Positions 53,209 to 63,500 of a DNA stretch of 64,000 bases are shown in pieces (the first letter of the stretch is position 1; each line of letters starts with the position of its first letter). Source of the stretch: JAJCYL01 sp040222875 (GTDB lineage: Bacteria > Bacteroidota > Bacteroidia > Cytophagales > Cyclobacteriaceae); NCBI GenBank assembly GCA_040222875.1, contig JAVKCG010000039.1:62001-126000 (forward strand). Reading direction: 5' to 3'. The translations under genes were made by a program, and so were the position numbers. The notes beneath the pieces were generated by a model. The model did not search any database and was not told the DNA's origin. It saw only the letters and a list, made by a program, of their open reading frames with translations.

Positions 53209-56200
53209 ATGGCACAGGAAAAACCAATGACACCTAAGAAGAAGTCAGTCGAGAAAGATTTCCTTCTGACCAACTTTGCGCTGAAGAACAAAACTACCGT
53301 GTTCTTCCTGACATTCTTGTTGATCGTGATGGGCATTCAGACATATTTGAGCCTGCCCAAAGATTCATATCCAGAGATCAACCAACCGATTGTTTACGTA
53401 GGCACCCCTCACCCTGGCAACTCTCCGTTGGATATGGAAAACCTGATCACCAGGCCGATTGAAAAAGAGATCAATACGATCGCCGAGGTTGACGAAATTA
53501 AGTCAACGTCTGTACAGGATCACTCCACGATAATTGTTGAATTCACCCCTGATACGGATATCGAGGATGCATTGACTAAAGTGAAAGACGCCGTCGACAG
53601 GGCCAAACCAGAACTACCTACAGACCTGGAAAATGATCCGAATGTTTTCGAGATGAATTTCTCTGAGCTACCGATCATGAATGTAAACCTTTCTGGAAAT
53701 TACAGAATTGAAGAACTCAATGAATATGCTGAATACCTCGAGGATGAGATCGAAAAGATCACTGAAATTTCAAAAGTTGAAATCCGTGGGGTTGATGAAA
53801 GGGAAGTTCAGGTAAAGGTGAACCCCTATGAAATGGAAGCCCGAAGTGTCAATTTCGGCGACATTGAACAAGCGATTCAGGCAGAGAATGTTACACTTTC
53901 AGGTGGCAGTGTTTTAGACGATGGTGTACGAAGGTCAATCAGGGTGCTTGGTGAATTTGATGAGCCTGAGCAGATGAATGACATTGTAGTAAAGCATGAG
54001 AAGGGGAACATAGTTTATCTAAGGGATATTGCCCTGATCGATTTCGATTATAAGGAAAAGCAAAGTTTTGCAAGGCTTGAAAAGCAACCAGTTGTGATGG
54101 TGGACATCGTAAAGCGGAGCGGTGAAAACCTGCTCATTGCGACAGAAAAAGTTTACGATATTATTGAGCAAGCCAAAACGAATGTCTTCCCTGACGATTT
54201 GAATATTTCGATTACAAATGACCAGTCAGAGCAAACACGGGACATGGTGAGCAACCTCGAGAACAACATCATCTCTGGTGTAATTCTAGTGGTGCTGGTG
54301 TTACTCTTTTTCCTTGGTACAAGAAATGCCATGTTTGTTGGGGTGGCTATTCCGCTATCCATGTTTATGTCATTTCTGATACTTGGGGCATTTGATATCA
54401 CCATTAACATGATGGTGTTGTTCTCATTAATTATGGCCTTAGGTATGCTTGTTGATAATGGGATCGTGGTCGTAGAGAACGTCTATCGATTAATGGAGGA
54501 AGGCTACAGCCCCTGGAAAGCTACCCAAATGGGTGTAGGTGAGGTAGCATTGCCAATTATCTCTTCTACATCTACAACATTGGCTGCATTCCTGCCGTTG
54601 GCTTTTTGGCCAGGGCTGATGGGTGAATTCATGAAATTTCTTCCAATCACTCTGATGATCACTTTGGGTTCTTCACTTTTCGTAGCCCTCGTCATTAATC
54701 CCGTTTTGATTTCAACTTTCATGAAGGTGGATGACCGCAGTAAAATCGATTCAAAAAAGATGCTTCGGAATGTAGCTATAGCAATTGTTCTGGGAGCTAT
54801 TTTACTAGCAATGGAGGTCACCGCTTTAGGCAATCTTGCAATAGTCTTGGGTTTACTTATTCTGTTGAATGTTTACATCTTAGTACCCCTCTCAAGAAGG
54901 TTTCAGGCTATTTTTCTGCCCTTTATCGAGGGCATCTATTCTAAAGTGTTAAAGTTCGCATTACGGGGTTGGAATCCGGTATTCTTCTTTAGCGGCACTG
55001 TTGGAACGCTCATCTTGTCATTTATTTTGATGGGTGTTTTTCCACCTAATGTGATCTTCTTCCCAATAAACGTTCCCAAATATGTGAATGTCTTTATTGA
55101 GTTTCCAGTGGGCACAGATATTGAAACTACCAATGAGTTCGCTAAACGAATGGAGGCAAAGGTTATTGATTATATGGAACCGCATCGGGACATTATAGAA
55201 TCAATAATCGGAAAGGTTGGGCAGGACACTTCTGATCCTAACGATCCTAGCGCATTCGGTGCCAGTGACACCCCGAATAAGGCCAGGATTACAATCAACT
55301 TTGTGGAATTTCAATACCGTCAAGGCAAGGACACAAGGGCCATTATGGAAGACTTGCGGGATGAAATTGGAGGTTACCCGGGAGTAACTGTGACAGTTGA
55401 TAAGAATGCAGATGGCCCACCCGTTGGTAAGCCAATCAACATTGAAGTTTCAGGTGAAAATTTTGCCACATTAGTCGAGATCACAGAGCGTATGAAAAAT
55501 ACCATCAACGAATCTGGCATTGAAGGCATTGAAAAATTGAAAACTGACCTGGAAACAGGAAAACCAGAGCTTATAGTTGATATCGATCGAGAGAAAGCCA
55601 GAAGGTTTGGCCTTTCCACCTACACCGTGGCAAACGAAGTTCGTACATCTTTATTTGGTAAAGAAATATCGAAATTCAAACAAGGTGAGGACGATTATGA
55701 GATCCAGCTGAGGTTACTTGACCGCTACCGCTACGACATTGATGCCTTGATGAACAAGAGCATCGTTTTCAAGAATCAGGATAACGGAAAGGTTCACCAG
55801 GTGCCGATTTCGTCAGTTGCTAAAGCTGAGTTGAGTTCAACTTATGGCTCCGTGAAAAGAAAAGACCTGAAAAGGGTTGTCTCAATTAGCTCCAATGTAA
55901 TTGGTGGTTACAACCCCACACTGATCAATGAACAAATCAAAGGCTTGTTAGCCGATTTTGATATGCCTCCGGGCTATGAATTCAAATTCGGTGGTGAACA
56001 AGAAGAGCAGGCAAAAGAAATGGCGTTTCTAAGTAAAGCCCTGATGATGGCGGTATTCTTGATTTTCCTAATCATTGTATCACAGTTCAATAAAATAACT
56101 GCACCATTTATTATAATGACCACCGTCTTGTTTAGTACCATCGGGGTATTTCTTGGCCTCATTGTTTTCAGGATGGATTTTGTAATCATTATGACAATGA

Positions 56201-56619
56201 TTGGAATCATTTCCCTGGCTGGAATTGTGGTTAACAACGCCATCGTATTGATCGACTTTATAGAACTGAGCCGAAAAAGGAGGCGAGAGGAACTAGACAC
56301 TGATCATCTGCCCTTAGAGCAGATTGTAGCATCAATTGTAGCTGCCGGTAAAACAAGGCTTCGGCCAGTATTATTGACGGCCATTACAACAATTCTTGGT
56401 CTCATACCATTGGCTGTAGGCATCAATATTGATTTCTTCGGATTGTTCAGTAACTACAACCCTGATTTCTATATGGGTGGTGATAATGTGATTTTCTGGG
56501 CCCCTATGTCCTGGACCATCATTTTCGGATTGGCCTTTGCTACTTTCCTTACACTTGTAATTGTACCTGTGATGTACCTCGGCTTCGCCAGGATTAACAG
56601 GTATTTTGGGGTGAGTTAA
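53209..56619 (+). CDS. RND efflux transporter permease (AcrB/HAE-like)
   Basis: A 1136-residue inner-membrane pump, slightly longer than AcrB because of an N-terminal polar extension (about 20 residues) and an inserted helical pair near 520-560 (NVAIAIVLGAILLAMEVTAL). The TM4 proton-relay motif is MLVDNGIVVVENVYRL: the first Asp of the AcrB Asp-Asp pair is kept, the second is Asn. Porter-domain features such as PVGTDIETTNEFAKRME and IEVSGENFATLVEITERM follow. TM segments 7-12 end TLVIVPVMYLGFARI. Proton-driven export of hydrophobic compounds is expected; the specific substrate cannot be read from sequence. Confidence 0.93.
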   Translation: MAQEKPMTPKKKSVEKDFLLTNFALKNKTTVFFLTFLLIVMGIQTYLSLPKDSYPEINQPIVYVGTPHPGNSPLDMENLITRPIEKEINTIAEVDEIKSTSVQDHSTIIVEFTPDTDIEDALTKVKDAVDRAKPELPTDLENDPNVFEMNFSELPIMNVNLSGNYRIEELNEYAEYLEDEIEKITEISKVEIRGVDEREVQVKVNPYEMEARSVNFGDIEQAIQAENVTLSGGSVLDDGVRRSIRVLGEFDEPEQMNDIVVKHEKGNIVYLRDIALIDFDYKEKQSFARLEKQPVVMVDIVKRSGENLLIATEKVYDIIEQAKTNVFPDDLNISITNDQSEQTRDMVSNLENNIISGVILVVLVLLFFLGTRNAMFVGVAIPLSMFMSFLILGAFDITINMMVLFSLIMALGMLVDNGIVVVENVYRLMEEGYSPWKATQMGVGEVALPIISSTSTTLAAFLPLAFWPGLMGEFMKFLPITLMITLGSSLFVALVINPVLISTFMKVDDRSKIDSKKMLRNVAIAIVLGAILLAMEVTALGNLAIVLGLLILLNVYILVPLSRRFQAIFLPFIEGIYSKVLKFALRGWNPVFFFSGTVGTLILSFILMGVFPPNVIFFPINVPKYVNVFIEFPVGTDIETTNEFAKRMEAKVIDYMEPHRDIIESIIGKVGQDTSDPNDPSAFGASDTPNKARITINFVEFQYRQGKDTRAIMEDLRDEIGGYPGVTVTVDKNADGPPVGKPINIEVSGENFATLVEITERMKNTINESGIEGIEKLKTDLETGKPELIVDIDREKARRFGLSTYTVANEVRTSLFGKEISKFKQGEDDYEIQLRLLDRYRYDIDALMNKSIVFKNQDNGKVHQVPISSVAKAELSSTYGSVKRKDLKRVVSISSNVIGGYNPTLINEQIKGLLADFDMPPGYEFKFGGEQEEQAKEMAFLSKALMMAVFLIFLIIVSQFNKITAPFIIMTTVLFSTIGVFLGLIVFRMDFVIIMTMIGIISLAGIVVNNAIVLIDFIELSRKRRREELDTDHLPLEQIVASIVAAGKTRLRPVLLTAITTILGLIPLAVGINIDFFGLFSNYNPDFYMGGDNVIFWAPMSWTIIFGLAFATFLTLVIVPVMYLGFARINRYFGVS

Positions 56620-56640
56620 GAAGAGGTAATTGAATTTAAA

Positions 56641-56675
56641 AAGAGACCGTTCTGTAAGGAGCGGTCTCTTTTTTA
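56641..56675 (+). terminator. Intrinsic terminator of the efflux operon
   Basis: AAGAGACCG (56641-56649) pairs with CGGTCTCTT (56662-56670), followed by a T run to 56674. It lies 22 bp after the RND stop codon. Confidence 0.85.
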
Positions 56676-56805
56676 GTAGTCCACAGTCTGAAGAACGTGG
56701 TACTTGAAGAAGCCCTGACAATACTTTGTTTAGGTGCTATTTGACCGATTTGGACTCACTTGCACACCCAACTCCACAGGACAAAAAGGCCAGCGAAGTG
56801 TTCCT

Positions 56806-56850
56806 ACCCCGTCATTCTGAGCAAAGTGCAACGTAGCGAAGAATCTGCCA
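56806..56850. repeat. Remnant of a dispersed intergenic repeat
   Basis: The stretch beginning CCCCGTCATTCTGAGCAAAG and continuing through GCGAAGAATCTGCC is an imperfect inverted repeat (ATTCTGAGC versus GCGAAGAAT). It strongly resembles the TCATTCTGAGC...GCGAAGAATCT short repeat seen dispersed in intergenic regions of Bacteroidota genomes. It lies in the gap between two operons ending towards each other. Only one copy is in this window, so repetition is recalled knowledge. Confidence 0.5.
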
Positions 56851-56891
56851 AAGCGTTAAGATCACTTTGTTGTAAGCTACAAGTAGTACGA

Positions 56892-58487
56892 TTACTCTAC
56901 TGTCAATACCCAGGCATCTCCAAATTCCTCATTCTGCCTCAGAGCATCTCTCCGTGACCTAGCCGTTGCGATATTTCCCGCCTGGAAAACGACGACGTAG
57001 TAGTAGCCACGCTCAGTTACGAAGCCAACTTTCACATCATGATACCCCCTTTGGAATAAGTCGTCGCTATAGTTTTCAGCATGATCAAATTGACTGAAAG
57101 CACCCACAATTACGTGGTTACCCTCGGGTAGCTCTAGCATGTGGTTGCCTCGCTTGACAGTTGTTGCCGGCTGGGTCGTTGTCGGTGTTTGAACCGGGGA
57201 TGTCACATCAGGTGTAGGCGAAGTAACAGGCGATGCTGTGGCTTCTGGCTCCCATTTAATTACTTCATCTGTTGTACCATCAGGATTCTCCCTGATATAT
57301 TTTGTGCCAACCTCAGGGGTTCCGTCAGCAGCGATTCTTCGCTGTGGGGCTTCGTTAACTGGTGTCAGGTTTTGCTGATCAGTTGGTTGAGGGCTAACCT
57401 CATTTGGCTCTTCTTCAGCAGGTTCTTCCTGATTATTATTACTAGGAACTAACAGCGAATTTTGCTCAGGATCCGGGGAATCATCATTACCTTTTAGGGC
57501 ATCCATTCTTGCCAGCTGCCTCGATTCTGCTTCAGCTTGACGATCCTCAGCAGATTTTCTATGCCTTTTAATAAAGGACGAAACATGCTCTGCGTGATCC
57601 TTTTTAGAACCAAGGTGCAACCCAATGTGCAGTTCATGGCTTGTTCCTGTAAAGCTTCTGATTTTGGAGTCACCTAACTCAAAGGCGTAACCAATAGCAA
57701 GCGCCTCTTTGACCTTAATACCGAAAAGACCGTTTAAGCCAGCATCTTGTCGCCACGAAGCACCAAACCAGATATGGTGTAAAACGTGAATGACACTAGC
57801 CACTTCGAATTGATCTGCATTTTGTTTAGAATATCGATACAGCAAATGTGGCTCCCACACAAAGTCATCATCTAAAAAGCCAACACTGTAATTGAGTTTC
57901 CCGAAAACATTGTCCAATGGCTTAATTCTAATCGATGAAAAGTCCTCTGATGTTACAACATCGTAACTAAATAAATTCGGTATGGACACACCAAAATTGA
58001 AATGACCAGAGTGAAATGTCACCCCGAAATCACCCAGCATGAAAAGGTTGTTATCCACAAGAGTTGTGAAGGCCGGGTCAAACGGATTATCGAGTTCATC
58101 TGTGTCAAGCTGGTTAGATCCCAAGCCTAGTGACATACCAAATCGCAGCCAGTGCTTTCTATCAAAATTGGCAAGGTAGCTACCCGAGAACTTAATCCCG
58201 GATTCTGAGATGAACCCACCTTGTGTATCATTAAAAGCGTAAACGCCAACCCCTAAACCACCGCTCAACGGTAGGTGTGCATTCACATGGGCAAGGGTCG
58301 GCCCATTATCCAGATTTAACCACTGCTGTCTATACATGGCATACACTACGGTGTGCCCATCTACCCCCGCGTATGCCGGATTGTAAACGAAGGGATTCAT
58401 GAAAAACTGGCTATAAACCCGTGGTTCCTGAGCTTGAGCAGAGAATTGAAGTCCTACAAAAACTACTAAGAATAAGTATCTCCTCAT
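56892..58487 (-). CDS. PorP/SprF-family outer-membrane protein with C-terminal SPOR domain
   Basis: A 531-residue fusion. Signal peptide ends FSAQAQ, followed by the PorP/SprF barrel (YSQFFMNPFVYNPAYAGVDG, GLGVGVYAFNDTQGG, IWFGASWRQDAGLNGLFGI) to about residue 280. Next comes a Pro/Thr/Gln/Asn-rich linker (about 310-450) and a C-terminal SPOR-like repeat (NHVIVGAFSQFDHAENYSDD, YYYVVVFQAGNIATARSR). PorP/SprF proteins anchor type IX secretion and gliding components in the outer membrane, and SPOR domains bind denuded peptidoglycan. The fusion could hold the barrel at the cell wall or at division sites. It stands alone on its strand. Confidence 0.88.
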   Translation of the reverse strand: MRRYLFLVVFVGLQFSAQAQEPRVYSQFFMNPFVYNPAYAGVDGHTVVYAMYRQQWLNLDNGPTLAHVNAHLPLSGGLGVGVYAFNDTQGGFISESGIKFSGSYLANFDRKHWLRFGMSLGLGSNQLDTDELDNPFDPAFTTLVDNNLFMLGDFGVTFHSGHFNFGVSIPNLFSYDVVTSEDFSSIRIKPLDNVFGKLNYSVGFLDDDFVWEPHLLYRYSKQNADQFEVASVIHVLHHIWFGASWRQDAGLNGLFGIKVKEALAIGYAFELGDSKIRSFTGTSHELHIGLHLGSKKDHAEHVSSFIKRHRKSAEDRQAEAESRQLARMDALKGNDDSPDPEQNSLLVPSNNNQEEPAEEEPNEVSPQPTDQQNLTPVNEAPQRRIAADGTPEVGTKYIRENPDGTTDEVIKWEPEATASPVTSPTPDVTSPVQTPTTTQPATTVKRGNHMLELPEGNHVIVGAFSQFDHAENYSDDLFQRGYHDVKVGFVTERGYYYVVVFQAGNIATARSRRDALRQNEEFGDAWVLTVE

Positions 58488-58601
58488 TTTGAATTATTTA
58501 CACCTGACAATTTCCATTTTTGCACTCGTGGTCATGGTTTTCGTAGGCTTATCAGCATTAAAAAATACAGTCGCAGGTGTAATTTTTATGTAAAATAAGC
58601 G

Positions 58602-58624
58602 TTCTTGATCAAATTTCTCAAGAA
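58602..58624. repeat. Inverted repeat TTCTTGA-N9-TCAAGAA between divergent outer-membrane genes
   Basis: TTCTTGA (58602-58608) and TCAAGAA (58618-58624) are exact inverses separated by nine bases. They lie in the 246-bp gap between the starts of the PorP-SPOR gene and the 58734 gene, with ATCTTGATAA just after. A regulator site or weak hairpin is possible. Confidence 0.35.
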
Positions 58625-58733
58625 TCTTGATAACTGACAAAATTCAACATCCATTAACGCTTTATTTTCATAATTATATATATTTCATCTAAAATTGGAC
58701 AATTTTGAGGTAACCGTGGTAAGTCCTTTATAA

Positions 58734-59537
58734 ATGAACCATTTGAAATTTACTTTACTCTTACTTTTTGCAGTTGTAATATCAGTACCATCTTACGGCC
58801 AATTTTGGTTTGGGCCCAAGGGTGGAATTCAACTAATTGATCAGGTTTATCAGGATAAGTCATACAAAGATCACTTTAAGGCCAAGCCCGTGATAAGTTG
58901 GCATGCTGGAGCGGTCGTTAATTACACTATTTCAGAGCATTATTCCATACACATGGAATTGTTGTATGAACGGGTTGGCCGTAAGGTTACAAATCGGCCG
59001 GACACCAGCTTCGTAGATAGCCGGTTTACTTACAATTTTTTATCAATACCGGTGATGTTCAGGTATCAATTTGGAAGAGAGCCAGTTAGGTTTTATGTCA
59101 ATGGTGGGCCTCAGTTCAAATTTTGGCTTTCGGGTAAGGGAACCATTTTTTCCGATGAACTGCTTGAGTTTGACCTGGAAAAGCAAGACTATAATGTGCG
59201 TTTTGAAAGGCCAACTGGTGAGGCACCAGCGGGGAACCGATTGAATTATTTTGTTCCATTCTCTAATAGGCTTCAGTATGCTTTCGTTGTCGGTGGAGGT
59301 ATATCCCTGGACTTGTTCAACCTTCCTCAACGCCTGATGATAGATGCCCGGTTCGCCTGGGGCCATAGTATTATGGCTTTCAACAGGGAAACAGATAATA
59401 TCGGCCTTTTAGAATATGCCGAAAACTGGGAGTTTACAGATAACACCATTACCATTGGAATGGCCTACTTGTTTGGTTACAATCCTCATGATGCTCTGAA
59501 AGGGGCTAGCACCATCCCAAAAAAGAAGAAACGCTAA
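58734..59537 (+). CDS. Outer-membrane beta-barrel protein (PorT-like porin family)
   Basis: A 267-residue exported protein; signal peptide ends SVPSYGQ. The barrel begins FWFGPKGGIQLI, a common first strand for PorT/OmpW-like Bacteroidota barrels, with later strands YSIHMELLYERVG, FRYQFGREPVRFYVNGGPQFKFWL, LQYAFVVGGGISLDLF and TITIGMAYLFGYN. The C-terminus is basic (TIPKKKKR), which is unusual for a final barrel strand. True PorT orthology is not claimed. Convergent with tsaD with a 1-bp gap. Function unknown. Confidence 0.78.
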   Translation: MNHLKFTLLLLFAVVISVPSYGQFWFGPKGGIQLIDQVYQDKSYKDHFKAKPVISWHAGAVVNYTISEHYSIHMELLYERVGRKVTNRPDTSFVDSRFTYNFLSIPVMFRYQFGREPVRFYVNGGPQFKFWLSGKGTIFSDELLEFDLEKQDYNVRFERPTGEAPAGNRLNYFVPFSNRLQYAFVVGGGISLDLFNLPQRLMIDARFAWGHSIMAFNRETDNIGLLEYAENWEFTDNTITIGMAYLFGYNPHDALKGASTIPKKKKR

Positions 59538-59538
59538 A

Positions 59539-60540
59539 TCAGAACTGCATTCTAGGAAGTGGGGCGGCATCCAAAGAAAGGAAGTCTCCATTTAGATATT
59601 TATAATGTGCTGTAATAGCAATCATTGCCGCATTATCGGTGCAATATTCAAATTTCGGAATGTACACCTCACAGTTAATTTCCTTTCCTAATTGAACGAT
59701 ACGATCTCTCAATCCAGAATTGGCTGAAACACCACCTGCTATTGCTACATGCTTTACACCCGTTTCTTTAACAGCATATTGCAATTTGTGGATCAACATT
59801 TCGATTAATGTATGTTGAAGGCTTGCACATAAATCCTCCAAATTATTTTCAATAAAATTGGGGTCTAGCTTTTTTTTATCCCTAAGAAAATATAGGAATC
59901 CTGTCTTTATACCGCTAAAAGAATAATCAAGATTCGGCATGTCGGTTTCTCCAAAAGTAAATTTTAAGGGTTCACCTTTCCTTGCATATTTATCAATCAG
60001 CGGACCTCCTGGATAATCAAATCCAAGCATTTTGGCACATTTATCAAATGCCTCACCAACAGCATCATCCTTAGTCTGACCGATAATCTCCATTTCCAAA
60101 AAATCCCTTACCAAAACCAATTGTGTATGGCCTCCACTCACTGTAAGGCATAAAAAGGGAAATTCAGGTTTTGGGTCATCAATAAAATGCGCAAGAACAT
60201 GAGCTTGCATATGCTGCACACCTATTAGTGGTATTTTCAGCGAAAATGCGAGAGATTTAGCAAAAGAGCTACCCACCAGCAAGGCCCCTAACAAACCGGG
60301 CCCTTGTGTAAATGCTACTGCTTTCAGGTCTTTTTTGGCTACCTTTGCAACTGAAAGAGCATTCATAACCACTGGAATAATATGTTGCTGATGTGCCCTG
60401 GAAGCAAGCTCAGGTACGACCCCTCCATAACCCTTATGGATAGATTGCGTGGCAATACTATTAGACTTGACAACGCCGTTAACAATGACTGCCGCCGACG
60501 TTTCATCGCAGGATGATTCAATAGCCAGGATTATTGACAT
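59539..60540 (-). CDS. tsaD: tRNA N6-adenosine threonylcarbamoyltransferase
   Basis: TsaD (Kae1/YgjD family) completes t6A at position 37 of ANN-decoding tRNAs with TsaB, TsaC and TsaE. I start at ATG 60540 because MSIILAIESSCDETSAAV is the family N-terminus; an in-frame ATG at 60576 adds a non-conserved extension and would overlap the divergent gene. The metal site HMQAHVLAHF (HxxxH), the ATP motif TVSGGHTQLV, YPGGPLIDKYA and VAIAGGVSANSGLR are all present. About 333 residues, normal length. Essential housekeeping gene. Confidence 0.96.
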   Translation of the reverse strand: MSIILAIESSCDETSAAVIVNGVVKSNSIATQSIHKGYGGVVPELASRAHQQHIIPVVMNALSVAKVAKKDLKAVAFTQGPGLLGALLVGSSFAKSLAFSLKIPLIGVQHMQAHVLAHFIDDPKPEFPFLCLTVSGGHTQLVLVRDFLEMEIIGQTKDDAVGEAFDKCAKMLGFDYPGGPLIDKYARKGEPLKFTFGETDMPNLDYSFSGIKTGFLYFLRDKKKLDPNFIENNLEDLCASLQHTLIEMLIHKLQYAVKETGVKHVAIAGGVSANSGLRDRIVQLGKEINCEVYIPKFEYCTDNAAMIAITAHYKYLNGDFLSLDAAPLPRMQF

Positions 60541-60549
60541 AAAATTGAA

Positions 60550-63500
60550 GTGGAAAATCGAAGAAAAACGCTGCAAGTTATTAAAAAAGGGCTATTCGCC
60601 GCCTTTGCCTGGACAGCGTCTGTGCTTGGTTTACTCTTTATAGTTGCCTTCATTTCACTACAAATCCCTTTCGTTCAAAACTGGGCGGTTAACACGGTTA
60701 CAAGATACATTTCGGAAAAAACCGACCACAAAATCGAAATTGGTCACATTGACATTGCGTGGTTTGACAGTATATCATTGGATGAATTTGAGATTAAAGA
60801 CACTTTCGATTCTACAATGATCAGATCAAAGCGGACGCTTGTTGATTTCAGCATCGTTGATTTGATCTTAAATGAGCAAATACAACTGGATGCCATCAGG
60901 TTAAGTGAAAGTGCTGTTTTTCTAACTAAGAAGAACGACTCAACAGCCATCAACATTACCCATTTTATTCAAAAATTAAAGGGCCTGAATTCATCGAATA
61001 AATCCTCAACTAAAGACATTATCATTACCAAAATAAAATTGGATGATGCGGTTTTTAGCTTAAATGATGAAAGGAAAGGACCACCAGCATCCACTTGGGA
61101 CTATTATCATTTTGGGTTTGAGAAAATTAACTGTGACATTTCCAATCTCCGTATAGCAGGTGATACTGTTTTTGCCCAAATAGATAAGCTCAAAGCAAGT
61201 GATACCCAAAACTTATTGGACATTCAGCACTTCGAGGGCGCATTGAATTTCTCTCAAACAGCCCTAAATCTTTTCAGCTTTGAGTTAAAAACCAACTTTA
61301 GTGAAATCCGCGACTCGTTGAGCCTTTATTTCACTGAGCCAGCAAACCTTAGTTACTTCGTTGACAGTGTCGATATTAAAGCCAGCATAAAAAATTCGAT
61401 TATTCACCCCCGGGATATTCAGCTGTTTAGCCCAACAAAAATTCCAATTACGGAGAGGTTAATGGTCTCCGGTAATTTTGAAGGAAAAGTTGGTAGGTTT
61501 GATGCAACCAACACTCATATAGGATTTGGCGAATTAAGTTTTCTTACTGGAAGTATCTCCATGATTGGCCTGCCTAATATCCAGGAGACTTTCATTGATA
61601 TCAGGCTGGACAGATCATCATTTCATCCTCCAGATTTAAGAAAACTGCTACCAACAGCATCGCATCGATATATTAATGCCCTGGGAAGTATAAGGGCCAG
61701 GGCTTCATTTCTCGGTTTTTATTCAGATTTTGTGGCTTCTGGAGAATTTGATTCAGGTATTGGGTCATTGAATACCAACCTGAATTTGAAACTACCGGAA
61801 AACGGACAAGCTAAGTACAAAGGCCAGTTGACTACACGAAACTTACGATTGGACAAACTATTAGGAAAGCCGTTCGGAAGCTTCTCTATGAATGGTACCA
61901 TTGAAGGAACGGGGCTTGATCAGGAAAGTGCCGACATATTCCTCAATGCTGAAATCAAGCAAATAGAATTGAATGAGTACAACTATACCAATATTAAAAC
62001 CAATGCAGAATTTGCTTCGGAGTTTTTTGAAGGTGCAGTAGAAATAGACGATCCTAACCTAAAGTTTAACTTGAATGGCACTGTTAACCTTAGGGCTGGA
62101 CAGGAAAAATTAGATTTCCGGGGAAATCTAGACACCCTCAACCTTGCTTCAATTAACCTGAGCGAAAGCGACCTCCATGTAAAATCTACCATAGATATTA
62201 ACCTGGATAATCTACAATTAGATAGTGTGAGCGGATATATACGGTTGCATGACTTTTGGTATCAAAATGAATTAAGTGTATTGACCCTTGACTCCATTGA
62301 CATTAATTCACAGAAAACTGCAAACGGACGCAGTTTAGACATTACAACAGAATTGCTTACCCTAAATGCTTATGGTGACTTTAATTACACTACCCTTTTC
62401 AAAGATTTGAACAGCCTCTACAACGAGTATAAATTAATACTGGCAAACAATGACTCAACAACTAATGCTTATTATGCGTCTAAGGATTCAAGCTTGAAAG
62501 AAGAGTATAGCATTGATTTTCAGCTGTTTATCAAAGATGCCATACCGCTGCTAAATCTTTATACCGATAAGGTTGACGTTGGTAAAAACACCACTATTAA
62601 TGGGCATTATGAAAATGGTGAAACAGCCATAGTCAGCCTCAGAAGCCGATTGGACACTCTAAAATTTGATAACTACTATCTGTTTAATAATGAACTGGAC
62701 TTTAATGCATCAAAAATTGCTGATAGCACCAGTGTTTTGTCGATGCTATACATCTCCTCAGAAAAATTAAATATCACGAATTCAACCAATTTTGAGAACG
62801 TATTTGTTGAAGCTATTTGGTTTGATGACCTCATTGATTTCAATGCAAACTTCAAGCAAATTGAGCAGGACAACAGTGCCGCTATTTCTGGTGATTTCAA
62901 ATTTTTAAAGGATAACTATAGAGTCCGGTTAAAGCCCTCCCAACTTGAGGCAATTGGGAAAGAGTGGCATTTCTCAGGTGGTAACGAAATTTTTATAAAC
63001 AATGACAACATTGAGTTCAAAAACTTGATGCTTTCTCATGAGAACCAGGAGATCAATATTGACGGCATACTGTCTGATTCTCTTGATCAGGCACTCGATA
63101 TTGAGATCAATAATTTCAAGCTGGACAACCTAAACCCTTTAATTGAGCAACAGCTATTTGGGGAATTAAATGCCAAAACCGCAATTTCCGGCCTCTCACA
63201 ACCATTGATCCAGAGTGATTTAACTATTACAGAGCTAACTCTAAACGAGTTTCTAATTGGAAATCTCAGTGGAAGCAGCAATTGGCTTGAAGAACAAACT
63301 GCACTTGAACTTGATCTGAAAGTAAACAGATTGGGAAATAGAATAATTTCTGTGGCTGGTTTATTTAAGCCAACAGATGAAAATCAGTTAGATCTTAAAG
63401 CATCTTTTCAGGGTGCAAACCTGAAGATTCTGCGGCCATTCATAAGTAAGAATATTAGCGACCTCAGTGGCCTGGCGTCAGGAAACTTCGACATTGGTGG

